55,053 bases of DNA from an uncultured Bacteroidia bacterium (GCA_903897145.1 CAIUAN010000027.1:1-55053); one strand, 5' to 3'; positions 25,218-36,323 are shown, counted from the first letter of the stretch. Program-made: numbers and translations. Notes: generated by a model not told the origin, from the letters alone.

Positions 25218-26540
25218 ATGAATAGAAAAAAGGAGATTACCGAGAATACAATAAAGAATCTAAAGTTTGAGTCCTTGAATGTGATTCAAGAGACGATGGT
25301 CAATGTGGATGACAAGGTTGCAAATATTGTCTTACTTGCTCCTACAGGGTCTGGTAAAACAGTCGCTTTTCTCCTCCCATTGTTGTTCCAACTAGATGAA
25401 AAAGCAGGAGGCACTCAAGCATTAATTTTGGTTCCATCTCGCGAACTTGCTTTGCAAATCGAGCAAGTTTTCAGACAGATGAGTACAGGATTTAAAGTCA
25501 ATTGTTGCTATGGCGGTCATCCGTTTAAAACGGAACGTAATAATTTCTCAGAGCCTCCTGTTGTCTTAATTGGTACTCCAGGTCGAATTGCAGCGCACAT
25601 TCGCAGAGGCAGTTTTAATCCAGAGACTATTCACACGTTAGTCTTGGATGAGTTTGACAAATCACTCGAGATGGGTTTTAGCGACGAAATGAGCTTTATT
25701 GTCAACCAGATTAAAAATGTCAAAAAGCGAATCTTAACCTCTGCTACCCAAGCGGTGGAGCTACCTAAATTCACCGGTATCAAAGATCCACTAATCCATA
25801 ATTTCTTAACAGACGAAAATCGACCTAACATTTCCATGAAAGCCCTCAGGGCTAAGGAGAAAGATAAATTAGATATACTAATCAGGCTAGTCTGCACGAT
25901 AGGAAATGAACCAACCTTAGTATTTTGCAATCACCGAGAAGCCGTTGATCGCATTGATGAATTACTTTCTGCGGAAGGTATTGTTCACGAGATATTTCAT
26001 GGAGGCTTAGAGCAAGATGAGCGCGAGAGAGCCTTACTTAAATTCAGAAATGGCAGTCATCAAATTCTAATCACCACCGACTTAGCGTCACGAGGCCTAG
26101 ACATCCCAGAGATCATGCACGTTGTCCACTATCAAGGAGCAAATACAGAAGAGGTTTTCATCCATCGAAATGGCAGAACAGCTCGCATGAATGCCGAAGG
26201 AAAGTCTTGGATTATCTTATCCGAAAAAGAATCACTTCCGCATTACCTGAATGTGGCTCCAGAGTTCGTTGAGCTACCCCAACTGATCAAGTTGCCAAAT
26301 GCCCCATTTTGGATTACTCTTTATATTGGCGCTGGGAAAAAAGATAAAATCAGCAAGACCGATATCGTGGGCTTTTTAATCCAGAAAGGGAATTTGGTTA
26401 AGGAGGATATTGGTTTAATTACCTTACTCGACAACGCCTCCTTTGTCGCTATAAACCGAGAGAAAGCCAGACAAACTATTTCTGTTATTAAAGACGAAAA
26501 AGTGAAAAATAAGAAGGTGAAAATAGCCATATCAAATTAA
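25218..26540 (+). CDS. DEAD-box RNA helicase with a DbpA-type RNA-binding domain
   Basis: The 440-residue protein has helicase domain 1 with APTGSGKT (41-48), VPSREL, GTPGR, motif II DEFD (144-147) and SAT, and domain 2 with VFCNHRE, TTDLASRGLD and HRNGRTAR. A C-terminal domain (about 375-440, FWITLYIGAGKKDKISKTDI onward) matches the DbpA RNA-binding fold that recognises hairpin 92 of 23S rRNA in E. coli DbpA and Bacillus YxiN. A role in late 50S assembly is therefore likely. Oddities: motif II reads DEFD instead of DEAD, and the aromatic residue and Gln of the Q motif are not clear. It is transcribed alone and possibly leaderless. Confidence 0.88.
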   Translation: MNRKKEITENTIKNLKFESLNVIQETMVNVDDKVANIVLLAPTGSGKTVAFLLPLLFQLDEKAGGTQALILVPSRELALQIEQVFRQMSTGFKVNCCYGGHPFKTERNNFSEPPVVLIGTPGRIAAHIRRGSFNPETIHTLVLDEFDKSLEMGFSDEMSFIVNQIKNVKKRILTSATQAVELPKFTGIKDPLIHNFLTDENRPNISMKALRAKEKDKLDILIRLVCTIGNEPTLVFCNHREAVDRIDELLSAEGIVHEIFHGGLEQDERERALLKFRNGSHQILITTDLASRGLDIPEIMHVVHYQGANTEEVFIHRNGRTARMNAEGKSWIILSEKESLPHYLNVAPEFVELPQLIKLPNAPFWITLYIGAGKKDKISKTDIVGFLIQKGNLVKEDIGLITLLDNASFVAINREKARQTISVIKDEKVKNKKVKIAISN

Positions 26541-26621
26541 AAAATCTTTGATTGTTCTTGTTTACAGAAAAAAATAAGTCTTAAATATCATGTATATTGA
26601 CCGTATTAATTCAAAGCAATC

Positions 26622-27644
26622 ATGAAATATAATCAGCTAGGAAACACAGGTGTTTTAGTCTCTGAAATTTGCTTAGGCACCATGACTTTTGGAGGAAAAG
26701 GGTACTGGAAGTCTATTGGAGAACTTCCTCAAAATAGTGTCAACAGCATTGTCAAAGCCTCTGTTGATGCTGGGATTAATTTTATTGATACAGCAAATGT
26801 CTATTCCGAAGGATTATCTGAGATCATGCTTGGCCAAGCGATAAAAGATCTGGAGATATCTCGACAATCATTAGTGATTGCGACTAAAGTTAGAGGTCGT
26901 ATGGGAGAGCACGCAAATCAGGTCGGATTATCTAGACTTCATATCCCTGACTCTGTGGATGATAGTCTTAAAAGACTTGGGATATCCCATATCGATCTAC
27001 TTTATATTCATGGTGTGGACTCCCTTACTTCGATCGAGGAAACCATGCGTGGACTTGAAGACGTTGTTCGTTCAGGTAAGGTTCGTTACATCGGAGTTAG
27101 CAACCACGCTGCCTGGATGATGATGAAAGCAAATGGATATGCCGATAAAATGGGATATGGTAAGTTTGTGGCTACGCAAAATTATTATTCCATTGCTGGA
27201 AGAGATATTGAGCGCGAGATCATCCCCATGTCGATCAGCGAAGGGATCTCTATCATTCCATGGAGTCCATTGGCTGGTGGATTTCTCTCTGGAAAATACA
27301 CTCGAAATAAGGAAATTGCAGGGGACAGCCGAAGAGACTCATTTGATTTTCCTCCAATTGACAAAAACAAAGCCTATGACATTATCGACTTGATGATTTC
27401 CATTGGGGCACAACATAAAGTTACGGCCGCACAGGTGGCGCTATCCTGGGTACTGCGCCAACCGGGAATATCGAGTGTCATCATAGGGGCTAAAAATTTA
27501 GACCAGCTTCAGGACAATCTAAAAGCTATAGATTTGGTTCTAACAGAACAACAGATGAATGAGCTAAATGAGATCAGTCAACTTCCTTCAGAGTACCCTG
27601 AATGGATGTTTGTCCGTCAGGCCATGGGCCGGTTTCCTGGATAA
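26622..27644 (+). CDS. Cytoplasmic aldo/keto reductase (YajO/IolS-like)
   Basis: The 340-residue barrel has no signal peptide. It starts MKYNQLGNTGVLVSEICLGT, typical of the AKR11/AKR12-like group. The catalytic set is visible: FIDTANVYSEG (Asp, Tyr), VIATKVRG (Lys) and LLYIHGVD (His). Late segments SPLAGGFLSGKY and SWVLRQPGISSVIIGAKNLDQL form the NADPH-binding region. It probably reduces sugar-type or small aldehydes; the natural substrate is unknown. It lies 81 bp after the helicase gene and may be transcribed separately. Confidence 0.92.
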   Translation: MKYNQLGNTGVLVSEICLGTMTFGGKGYWKSIGELPQNSVNSIVKASVDAGINFIDTANVYSEGLSEIMLGQAIKDLEISRQSLVIATKVRGRMGEHANQVGLSRLHIPDSVDDSLKRLGISHIDLLYIHGVDSLTSIEETMRGLEDVVRSGKVRYIGVSNHAAWMMMKANGYADKMGYGKFVATQNYYSIAGRDIEREIIPMSISEGISIIPWSPLAGGFLSGKYTRNKEIAGDSRRDSFDFPPIDKNKAYDIIDLMISIGAQHKVTAAQVALSWVLRQPGISSVIIGAKNLDQLQDNLKAIDLVLTEQQMNELNEISQLPSEYPEWMFVRQAMGRFPG

Positions 27645-27658
27645 TTGTATTTTCGGTA

Positions 27659-27685
27659 AATTAGTTGATTAAATAACAACTAATT
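27659..27685. repeat. Inverted repeat between the aldo/keto reductase and the kinase-like gene
   Basis: AATTAGTTG and CAACTAATT separated by 9 bases. No T run follows, so it is not a typical terminator; a weak hairpin or an operator for the downstream gene are both possible. Confidence 0.4.
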
Positions 27686-27728
27686 AGCTCTCGTTTTCTT
27701 AACTTGCAATAGAACCAAAAGAGCCGCC

Positions 27729-28421
27729 ATGGATAATCTATTGCTTAAATACATGAATGAGCGTATTCTCCATGCAACGCGCAAAACCATTGAACCAGGC
27801 CCCGTAATTACCATTTCCAGAGAATATGGATGTTCGGGTAATCAATTGGCAGAAAAATTAACTGCTGAGATCAATAACAAAATCAGTGATTCTCAAGAAA
27901 AGTGGAGGTGGGTAAATAAGGAGATCCTGAAAATGGCATCTCTGGAGCTCAATATCCATCAAGACGAGGTTCGGAAAATTGCGGAGAGTATGCCTAAAAG
28001 CTATATCGCCGATCTCGCTCATTCATTTACTGACAAGTATTATGTGACCAATGAAAAGGCAAAAAAAATCATCGAGGAGGTTGTTCGTTGTCTAGCTATT
28101 CATGGCAAGGTAGTTATTGTCGGTCGTGGGAGCGAAGTCTTATCGCATAACATCCCAAAATCGATGCATATACGGCTCTTCGCCCCTATGCAGTGGAAAA
28201 TAGACGCGATAAGCATCCGAAATAATTGCACGGCTATAGAGGCGAAAAAAATGATAGACCAAGGTGATAAGTTAAGAATTGCATTTCGGGATAGCTACCT
28301 AAAAAGGGAGGATCTGCCATTTATATACGACCTGGAGTTTAACTGCGCGAGATTAACCCAATCAGAAATCATAGATGTAATTCTGCAATTGGCAGAACGA
28401 CATGCATTAATCCGCACCTAA
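27729..28421 (+). CDS. Cytidylate-kinase-like family protein
   Basis: The 230-residue cytoplasmic protein matches the cytidylate-kinase-like family: TISREYGCSGNQLAEKLT takes the place of the P-loop, followed by a helical lid region and VVIVGRGSEVL, then RLFAPMQWKIDAI and the C-terminal DLEFNCARLTQSEIIDVIL. It differs from true Cmk, whose P-loop is GPxGSGKGT, so the nucleotide substrate is not certain. A true cmk gene is expected elsewhere in the genome. The gene stands between an aldo/keto reductase and the ATP synthase operon, without obvious functional ties to either. Confidence 0.82.
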   Translation: MDNLLLKYMNERILHATRKTIEPGPVITISREYGCSGNQLAEKLTAEINNKISDSQEKWRWVNKEILKMASLELNIHQDEVRKIAESMPKSYIADLAHSFTDKYYVTNEKAKKIIEEVVRCLAIHGKVVIVGRGSEVLSHNIPKSMHIRLFAPMQWKIDAISIRNNCTAIEAKKMIDQGDKLRIAFRDSYLKREDLPFIYDLEFNCARLTQSEIIDVILQLAERHALIRT

Positions 28422-28525
28422 ACAGAGAGAGTTAAACAGCTCCAACATAGATTCCTGCTTTATTAAGAATCGATAAAAACTCGCTTCTTATTCTATTTCC
28501 GATGGCTGAAAATGCATTATTTCAT

Positions 28526-28533
28526 TAACTTTG
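28526..28533 (+). promoter_or_regulatory. Candidate -7 element of the ATP synthase operon
   Basis: TAACTTTG, about 96 bp before the atpZ start. No clear TTTG lies at the usual upstream distance. Confidence 0.35.
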
Positions 28534-28629
28534 TCCTTCGCAAATAACAAACCTAAACATTCCTTTCTTTACAGTGCTATATATCAGTTAAGTATTCATT
28601 GAAAAGGGAAGTTAACACCTTGTTTCTTC

Positions 28630-28854
28630 ATGCTTAAAGATGATCGGGGAAGTACGGATTACTTAAAAGAATATGCTAAATATTCGACGCTAATCGTACA
28701 AATGATTTTGATCGTCGGAATTGGATTTGGATTAGGGGTTCAGATAGACAAATGGTTTAAATTTGAACATCCGATGGGCATAGTTTGTTTAACTACCCTA
28801 GGAACCCTATTGGCACTAATTCTTTTGTTTAAAACATTGATGCGAAAGGGTTAA
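28630..28854 (+). CDS. AtpZ/AtpI-type accessory protein of ATP synthase
   Basis: The 74-residue protein has two membrane helices (about 18-38 and 48-68), with YLKEYAKYSTLIVQMIL and GFGLGVQIDKWF; this matches the AtpZ/AtpI-like family (PF09527) encoded at the head of many atp operons. AtpI-type proteins assist assembly of the c-ring, and AtpZ has been linked to magnesium or calcium transport; which applies here is not shown. It is the first gene of the operon, 44 bp before the next. Confidence 0.8.
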   Translation: MLKDDRGSTDYLKEYAKYSTLIVQMILIVGIGFGLGVQIDKWFKFEHPMGIVCLTTLGTLLALILLFKTLMRKG

Positions 28855-28898
28855 AAGCTTAATTAAATAAACTTAAAACAGTTAGATCTTTAGAAATT

Positions 28899-29285
28899 AT
28901 GTCTTCGATTGCAAGAAAATTCATCTTAAAAATAATTGTGCTTACCTTACTTGTTTCGGGGATCGCTTCAGTTCTATTCTCTTCTGTTTTACAAGCCTAT
29001 CAACTCAAAGCATTTCCTTATCAAATTTTGCTTTTAGCTTTTGCCACAACAGTGGGCCATCTGCTAGTTGTTCGAGCTTCAAAACTCAATACCCTGAAAT
29101 TCTCGAATGCTTTTATGATCTCTGTAACCCTTAAACTATTTATTTACATACTATTTATGTTGATCTATCTCTGGATAGACCATTCACAAGTGATAATTTT
29201 CGCAGTAAGCTTTCTAATTTTATACCTAATTTATACGCTTTTTGAAGTCTCAGAAATTTTAAAATTTCTTAAGAATAATTCTTAA
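28899..29285 (+). CDS. AtpI-like membrane protein of the ATP synthase operon
   Basis: The 128-residue protein has four predicted helices (about 12-32, 41-58, 70-92, 98-118) and little else. Position and topology match the hypothetical AtpI-like gene that Bacteroidota keep between atpZ and atpB. AtpI of other bacteria also has four helices and acts as a c-ring chaperone. Sequence similarity to E. coli AtpI is not obvious by eye, so the name rests on position and topology. Confidence 0.65.
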   Translation: MSSIARKFILKIIVLTLLVSGIASVLFSSVLQAYQLKAFPYQILLLAFATTVGHLLVVRASKLNTLKFSNAFMISVTLKLFIYILFMLIYLWIDHSQVIIFAVSFLILYLIYTLFEVSEILKFLKNNS

Positions 29286-29291
29286 AAATCC

Positions 29292-29322
29292 TTTGAAGAA
29301 GCGACAAATTAACCTACTTTTG
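29292..29322 (+). promoter_or_regulatory. Predicted internal promoter before atpB
   Basis: TTTG (29292-29295), 19 bp, TACTTTTG (29315-29322): a full match to the Bacteroidota consensus. The expected start near 29328 leaves a leader of about 12 bases before atpB. Confidence 0.55.
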
Positions 29323-29340
29323 CGCCAATAATTTATAAAA

Positions 29341-30441
29341 ATGACCCTACTAAGATCATTAGTTATAGTTTTTGTTACTTTTTTAGCCTCTCCGACCTTT
29401 TTATCGGCAAATGAGGAGCATGCTGCTTCGGACACAATTTCGCGCAAGAAATTCAATACCGGAGACATGATATTTAGTCATATTAAAGATAGCTACGAGT
29501 GGCATATCACGACTATTGGTCATACACACATCTCGATCCCACTTCCGGTGCTACTGTATAGTGAAACTTCTGGCTTCCACAGTTTCTCTTCAAGTAATTT
29601 CCATCACGGTGAAGAGGCTTATCAAGGTTTTCATATTGCCTCAGAAGGAAAATACCAACGAAAAGTTGTCGAGACCATGCCGGATGGAACAGAGGTTAAG
29701 CCTTGGGATTTCTCCATCACTAAAAATGTAACCTCCTTATTTATTAGCATCATCTTGCTTTTGGTGATATTCCTATCAGTTGCGAAACGATACAAAGAAA
29801 ATTTTGCTCGTGCTCCAAAGGGGATTCAAAGCTGGATCGAACCAATCGTTGTATTTATTGTCGAGGACATTGCAATCCCTTCCATTGGAAAAGAAAAATA
29901 CCAACGTTACCTCCCATTTTTGTTAACCATATTCTTCTTTATCTTCATCAATAACATGATGGGATTAGTTCCTTTCTTTCCTGGAGGGGCGAACGTAACT
30001 GGAGATATTTCAGTCACGGTAGTTTTGGCTTTATTTACCTTTGCCATAACCAGCTATAGTGGAACTAAAGATTATTGGATGCACATCGTGAATGCTCCAG
30101 GTATTCCGTTATGGCTTAAAATACCAATTCCACTAATGCCAATCGTTGAAATCATTAGTGTATTTATAAAACCTTTCGTGTTAACCATCCGACTTTTTGC
30201 CAATATGACAGCTGGCCATATCGTTGCACTTGGATTCTATAGTCTGATCTTTATATTTGCAGAGAAGAGTATTTTTGCTGGATATGGGATCTCGGTATTA
30301 TCAATCGTATTTACCGTTTTTATGGGTCTGCTGGAACTACTTGTTGCCTTTATACAGGCGTATGTATTTACTTTATTATCGGCTCTTTATTTTGGACTTG
30401 CTCTTGAGAAGCATGTGCATCCCGAAGAGGCTCATAAGTAG
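29341..30441 (+). CDS. atpB: ATP synthase subunit a
   Basis: This inner-membrane Fo subunit forms the proton half-channels next to the c-ring. It is 366 residues, about 95 longer than E. coli AtpB. The extra part is at the N-terminus: a signal peptide (about 1-23) and a hydrophilic periplasmic region (about 24-128), usual in Bacteroidota. Five to six membrane helices follow. The essential Arg is Arg284 in LTIRLFANMTAGH; NNMMGLVPFF and FIQAYVFTLLSALYFG are also conserved. A good promoter lies right upstream. Confidence 0.96.
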   Translation: MTLLRSLVIVFVTFLASPTFLSANEEHAASDTISRKKFNTGDMIFSHIKDSYEWHITTIGHTHISIPLPVLLYSETSGFHSFSSSNFHHGEEAYQGFHIASEGKYQRKVVETMPDGTEVKPWDFSITKNVTSLFISIILLLVIFLSVAKRYKENFARAPKGIQSWIEPIVVFIVEDIAIPSIGKEKYQRYLPFLLTIFFFIFINNMMGLVPFFPGGANVTGDISVTVVLALFTFAITSYSGTKDYWMHIVNAPGIPLWLKIPIPLMPIVEIISVFIKPFVLTIRLFANMTAGHIVALGFYSLIFIFAEKSIFAGYGISVLSIVFTVFMGLLELLVAFIQAYVFTLLSALYFGLALEKHVHPEEAHK

Positions 30442-30494
30442 GAAAGAATTAATAAACATAGATTTTTAAATATAAAACACAATTTAATTTTTAA

Positions 30495-30764
<270 letters not shown>

Positions 30765-30843
30765 GTGACTTACAAGTTTAATCAGGAGTAATCCTTTTTA
30801 CTAGTAAGGTTTTAGATTCTTAGATCAACAAAAAAAAATCATT

Positions 30844-31338
30844 ATGGGATTAGTAATGCCGGATTTTGGGCTATTCTTTTGGATGCTCTTATCCTTTTCT
30901 ATTTTACTTTTTGTGCTGAAGAGATTCGCCTGGGGACCAATTCTTCAAGCTTTATCTGATCGCGAAAAATCAATTGAAGACGCCTTGAAAATGGCTGAGA
31001 ATGCCAAAGAAGAGATGTTGATTTTACAATCTGGCAACGAAAAGATTCTAAAAGAAGCTATTCTTGAGCGTGAGAAAATTGTTAAGGAGGCTAGAGATCT
31101 AAAATATTCAATTATTCACGAAGCTAGACAAGAGGCCGAATTAGAGGCTAACAAAATCTTGGAACAAGCCAAAGCTGCTATCGAGCGCGAACGTGCTGGA
31201 GCAGTGAGTGAAATTAAAATCCTAATCGCAAATTTCTCAGTGGAAATTGCTGAAAAAATTCTTCAGGATAAATTGGCCGATAATGCAAAACAGCAAGAGT
31301 TGATTCAAAATTCAATCGACCAAATCAACCTTAATTAA
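30844..31338 (+). CDS. atpF: ATP synthase subunit b
   Basis: The 164-residue peripheral-stalk subunit has one N-terminal membrane helix (about 8-26, PDFGLFFWMLLSFSILLFVL) and a long charged helix (about 35-155) that dimerises. The start of the soluble part (LKRFAWGPILQALSDREKSI) is typical. It follows atpE by 79 bp and is 10 bp ahead of atpH. Confidence 0.95.
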   Translation: MGLVMPDFGLFFWMLLSFSILLFVLKRFAWGPILQALSDREKSIEDALKMAENAKEEMLILQSGNEKILKEAILEREKIVKEARDLKYSIIHEARQEAELEANKILEQAKAAIERERAGAVSEIKILIANFSVEIAEKILQDKLADNAKQQELIQNSIDQINLN

Positions 31339-31348
31339 GCTAAATCAG

Positions 31349-31894
31349 ATGGACGAAGGTAAAGTAGCCGTTAGATATTCAAAAGCACTCTTAAGTTTAG
31401 CGAAAGAGCAAGGTGTTATCTCATCGGTTATTGTCGATGTAAAAACGCTAGAACAGCTTTTAGATACTTTTCCACGACTCAATGAGGTCCTTGTAAGTCC
31501 AGTGGTTAGCACGGAGGAAAAACATAAACTTTTCAAACAAGTTTTTGAACCTTCATTTAATCCGCTAACATATGGCTTTTTAAATCTTTTATTAACCAAT
31601 AAAAGAGAGGCATATCTTAAACGGATAACCCGATGCTTTATGGAATCATACCGCAAAGAAGAAGGGTTTAAAGCAGCCAAATTGACTAGTGTCATTGAAT
31701 TAGATAAAGCAACGCTAGATAAGTTCAGCTCCTTGATCCAAAAGCATTTTAACACAAAAGTTGATCTCACGGTCGCTATTGACAAAAGCTTAATCGGCGG
31801 ATTCATCTTAGATATTGAAGATCAAAGAATTGATGCTAGCATCGCGAGTAAATTCAGAAGACTGAAAAGAGAACTCTTGGAAAGTCAATCGTAG
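31349..31894 (+). CDS. atpH: ATP synthase subunit delta
   Basis: The 181-residue F1 subunit joins the peripheral stalk to the top of the alpha3beta3 head. The N-terminal helical bundle starts VAVRYSKALLSLAKEQG; the conserved C-terminal segment is IGGFILDIEDQRIDASIASKFRRLKREL. It is 10 bp after atpF, so the two are probably translationally linked. Confidence 0.95.
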   Translation: MDEGKVAVRYSKALLSLAKEQGVISSVIVDVKTLEQLLDTFPRLNEVLVSPVVSTEEKHKLFKQVFEPSFNPLTYGFLNLLLTNKREAYLKRITRCFMESYRKEEGFKAAKLTSVIELDKATLDKFSSLIQKHFNTKVDLTVAIDKSLIGGFILDIEDQRIDASIASKFRRLKRELLESQS

Positions 31895-31929
31895 TATTTT
31901 TAAGAACATTATAATTAAATTTAGATATT

Positions 31930-33510
31930 ATGGCCGGAATAAAACCTGCTGAAGTTTCCGAAATACTGAAAAAACAGTTATCTGGTTTCAAAAATGAAGC
32001 CGAATATGCCGAAATTGGAACCGTACTACAAGTTGGGGATGGTATCGCTCGCGTATACGGCTTATCTAATATTCAGTCGAACGAAATGGTTGAATTCAGT
32101 TCTGGAGTAATGGGAATTGTTTTAAACCTTGAAGAAGACAATGTTGGTTGTGTTTTACTAGGATCGTCTGAGCATATTAAAGAAGGCGATGCGGTTAAGA
32201 GAACTAATAAAATTGCTTCGATCAATGTTGGCGAAGGGTTACTCGGTCGAATTATTAACACCTTAGGTGAACCGCTTGATGGTCGTGGACCAATAACCGG
32301 TGAGCTATTTGAATTGCCTCTTGAGCGTAAAGCACCAGGGGTAGTATACCGTCAACCGGTAAAAGAGCCGCTTCAAACTGGAATCAAAGCGATTGATGCG
32401 ATGATCCCGATTGGACGTGGACAACGAGAATTGATCATTGGTGACCGTCAAACAGGAAAAACAGCTATTGCCATTGATACCATTATCAACCAGAAAGAAT
32501 TTTACGAAAAAGGGGAACCCGTATTTTGTATCTATGTTGCCATAGGACAGAAAGGTTCAACTGTTGCCAATATAGCCAAAACATTACAGGAAAATGGTGC
32601 AATGCCCTATACTGTGATTGTGATGTCAACCTCTTCGGATCCTGCAGCCCTTCAGTTCTATGCACCATTTGCTGGAGCTGCCATCGGCGAGTTCTTTAGA
32701 GATACCGGTCGTAATGCACTTATTGTTTATGATGACTTATCTAAGCAAGCAGTAGCTTACCGTGAGGTTTCGTTATTATTACGTCGTCCTCCAGGTCGTG
32801 AGGCATATCCTGGTGATGTGTTTTACCTTCACTCAAGATTACTTGAGCGTTCGGCAAAAATCAATGCGAGTATTGAAGTTGCTAAACATATGAACGATGT
32901 TCCAGATTCTATTCGCCATCTATTAAAAGGTGGAGGTTCCTTAACAGCCCTTCCAATTATTGAAACTCAAGATGGTGACGTATCAGCTTATATTCCTACT
33001 AACGTGATTTCAATCACCGATGGACAGATCTTCCTAGAGTCGAATCTCTTCAATTCTGGTATTCGTCCAGCTATCAACGTAGGAATTTCAGTTTCTCGTG
33101 TGGGTGGTAATGCTCAAATTAAGGCAATGAAAAAAGTTGCTGGTACCTTGAAAATTGCACAAGCAGAGTTTCGTGAGCTAGAGGCCTTCTCTAAATTTAG
33201 TTCTGATCTTGATCCTGCGACCAAAGCGGTACTTGATAAGGGATCACGTAACGTAGAGATCCTTAAACAAAAACAGTTCTCTCCAGTGAAGGTGGCCAAT
33301 CAAGTTGCGATACTTTATTGCGGAACACAAGGATTGTTATCGAATGTTCCTAAACATCAGGTTCAAGATTTCGAGATTGAATTCAACGAAGTCTTGGAAG
33401 CTAAGTATAAGAAAACTCTTGAGTCATTAGGGAATGGAACGATTTCTCCAGCTGAAACTGACGTACTTGAAAAAGTTGCAGCAGAAGTCTCAAGCAAATA
33501 TTCGATTTAA
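31930..33510 (+). CDS. atpA: ATP synthase subunit alpha
   Basis: This 526-residue non-catalytic nucleotide-binding F1 subunit has the P-loop GDRQTGKT at 171-178 and the segment [18 protein letters not shown], which carries the conserved Arg contributed to the beta site. The N-terminal beta barrel (about 25-95) and C-terminal helical domain (about 385-526) are complete. The length is slightly above E. coli AtpA (513). Confidence 0.97.
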   Translation: MAGIKPAEVSEILKKQLSGFKNEAEYAEIGTVLQVGDGIARVYGLSNIQSNEMVEFSSGVMGIVLNLEEDNVGCVLLGSSEHIKEGDAVKRTNKIASINVGEGLLGRIINTLGEPLDGRGPITGELFELPLERKAPGVVYRQPVKEPLQTGIKAIDAMIPIGRGQRELIIGDRQTGKTAIAIDTIINQKEFYEKGEPVFCIYVAIGQKGSTVANIAKTLQENGAMPYTVIVMSTSSDPAALQFYAPFAGAAIGEFFRDTGRNALIVYDDLSKQAVAYREVSLLLRRPPGREAYPGDVFYLHSRLLERSAKINASIEVAKHMNDVPDSIRHLLKGGGSLTALPIIETQDGDVSAYIPTNVISITDGQIFLESNLFNSGIRPAINVGISVSRVGGNAQIKAMKKVAGTLKIAQAEFRELEAFSKFSSDLDPATKAVLDKGSRNVEILKQKQFSPVKVANQVAILYCGTQGLLSNVPKHQVQDFEIEFNEVLEAKYKKTLESLGNGTISPAETDVLEKVAAEVSSKYSI

Positions 33511-33546
33511 ATCCTAGGTCAGTAACAAACAAGAAATAACCAGCGA

Positions 33547-34440
33547 ATGGCTAATTTAAAAGACATTAGGACGAGAATTGTTTCTGTGAAATCAACACAG
33601 CAGGTTACCAGTGCCATGAAAATGGTTTCTGCTGCTAAGTTGCGTAAAGCACAAGATGCAATTATTCAAATGCGTCCTTATGCCGATAAGCTGAGCGAGG
33701 TGCTCTCTAGTGTTAGTAGCAATCTAAGCTCAGATATTGAAAATAAATATGCCAAGAGAAATACAATAAATAAAGTTCTTATCGTAGCAATCACCTCGAA
33801 TAGAGGACTATGTGGAGGATTCAACTCAAATGTTATTAAACGAACAGTTGAACTAGTCTCTGTAACGCATAAAGATCTAGCAAAGAAGAATAAAGTTGAT
33901 GTTGTTGCAATTGGTAAGAAGGCTGTGGATGGCTTAAAATCGAAAGGGATAAAAGTATCGAACAGCTACCTTGAGCTATACGACAAACTAAACTTTGCAT
34001 CTGTAAGTGAGATCGCTCAGGCGATTATGGACAGCTATGCCAATGGAGAATATGACCATATTGAATTGGTTTACAACCAATTTAAAAATGCAGCGGTACA
34101 GAATCTTGTAAACGAGCAATTTCTTCCTGTCGGAGATATCGTGCAAACTGAAATAAAAACAAAAAAGTCAGGTTATAAACCATCTTACTTTTTCGAACCA
34201 TCGATGCAAGAGATTGTGGTAAAAATAATACCTCAATCACTTAAAATACAATTCTTTAAAGCTATCTTAGATTCTGTTGCTTCAGAACACGGAGCTCGTA
34301 TGACCGCCATGCATAAAGCAACAGACAATGCATTTGAACTCATTAGAGAGCTTAAATTAAATTACAACAAGGCAAGACAAGCTTCGATTACCAACGAGAT
34401 TTTGGAAATTGTAAGTGGTGCAAATGCCATGAAAGGTTAA
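33547..34440 (+). CDS. atpG: ATP synthase subunit gamma
   Basis: This 297-residue central-shaft subunit has the paired N- and C-terminal helices of the coiled coil: ANLKDIRTRIVSVKSTQQVT at the start, and the terminal helix with SEHGARMTAMHKATDNAF and NKARQASITNEILEIVSGA. The central Rossmann-like part has ITSNRGLCGGFN. No chloroplast-like redox Cys insertion is seen. Confidence 0.97.
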   Translation: MANLKDIRTRIVSVKSTQQVTSAMKMVSAAKLRKAQDAIIQMRPYADKLSEVLSSVSSNLSSDIENKYAKRNTINKVLIVAITSNRGLCGGFNSNVIKRTVELVSVTHKDLAKKNKVDVVAIGKKAVDGLKSKGIKVSNSYLELYDKLNFASVSEIAQAIMDSYANGEYDHIELVYNQFKNAAVQNLVNEQFLPVGDIVQTEIKTKKSGYKPSYFFEPSMQEIVVKIIPQSLKIQFFKAILDSVASEHGARMTAMHKATDNAFELIRELKLNYNKARQASITNEILEIVSGANAMKG

Positions 34441-34480
34441 AGAAAATAAAGCATTTAAGCATAAAAATTTAATAAAATAA

Positions 34481-35995
<1,515 letters not shown>

Positions 35996-36024
35996 CCTCA
36001 TTAACTCAATAAAAACTCGCTTTT

Positions 36025-36264
36025 ATGCTCTACCTTGAAATTATTTCACCTGAAAAATTACTCTTTGCTGGTGAAATTTCGATCATTAAGCTCCCTGGAG
36101 TATCTGGATCTTTCGAGATTATGAAGAACCACGTACCAATCATATCTACCTTAAAACAAGGTAAGATAAAAGTCAAGGAGACCAGTGGTATCGTTTCTTA
36201 TTTCGATGTTGAAGGTGGTTTAGTTGAAGTATCAAACAATGAAGTTAAAGTTCTAGTTGAATAA
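36025..36264 (+). CDS. atpC: ATP synthase subunit epsilon, short form
   Basis: Only 79 residues, against about 139 in E. coli. What is present is the N-terminal beta-sandwich (YLEIISPEKLLFAGEISIIK, then LPGVSGSFEIMKNHVPII and FDVEGGLVEVSNNEVKVL). The C-terminal pair of helices that inhibits ATP hydrolysis in many bacteria is absent; the stop codon follows the last strand directly. Short epsilon subunits are frequent in Bacteroidota, so this is probably the real length and not a frameshift. It is the last gene of the operon, 19 bp before a strong terminator. Confidence 0.93.
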   Translation: MLYLEIISPEKLLFAGEISIIKLPGVSGSFEIMKNHVPIISTLKQGKIKVKETSGIVSYFDVEGGLVEVSNNEVKVLVE

Positions 36265-36282
36265 CATAGATAATTAATTAAA

Positions 36283-36323
36283 AACAAGGGGGTGATTCAA
36301 TACGAATCACCCCCTTGTTTTTT
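36283..36323. terminator. Terminator of the ATP synthase operon, works on both strands
   Basis: Perfect hairpin with arms AACAAGGGGGTGATTC / GAATCACCCCCTTGTT and an AATAC loop, followed by T6. On the minus strand it is followed by a T-rich tract and can end the ABC exporter gene. Confidence 0.92.
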
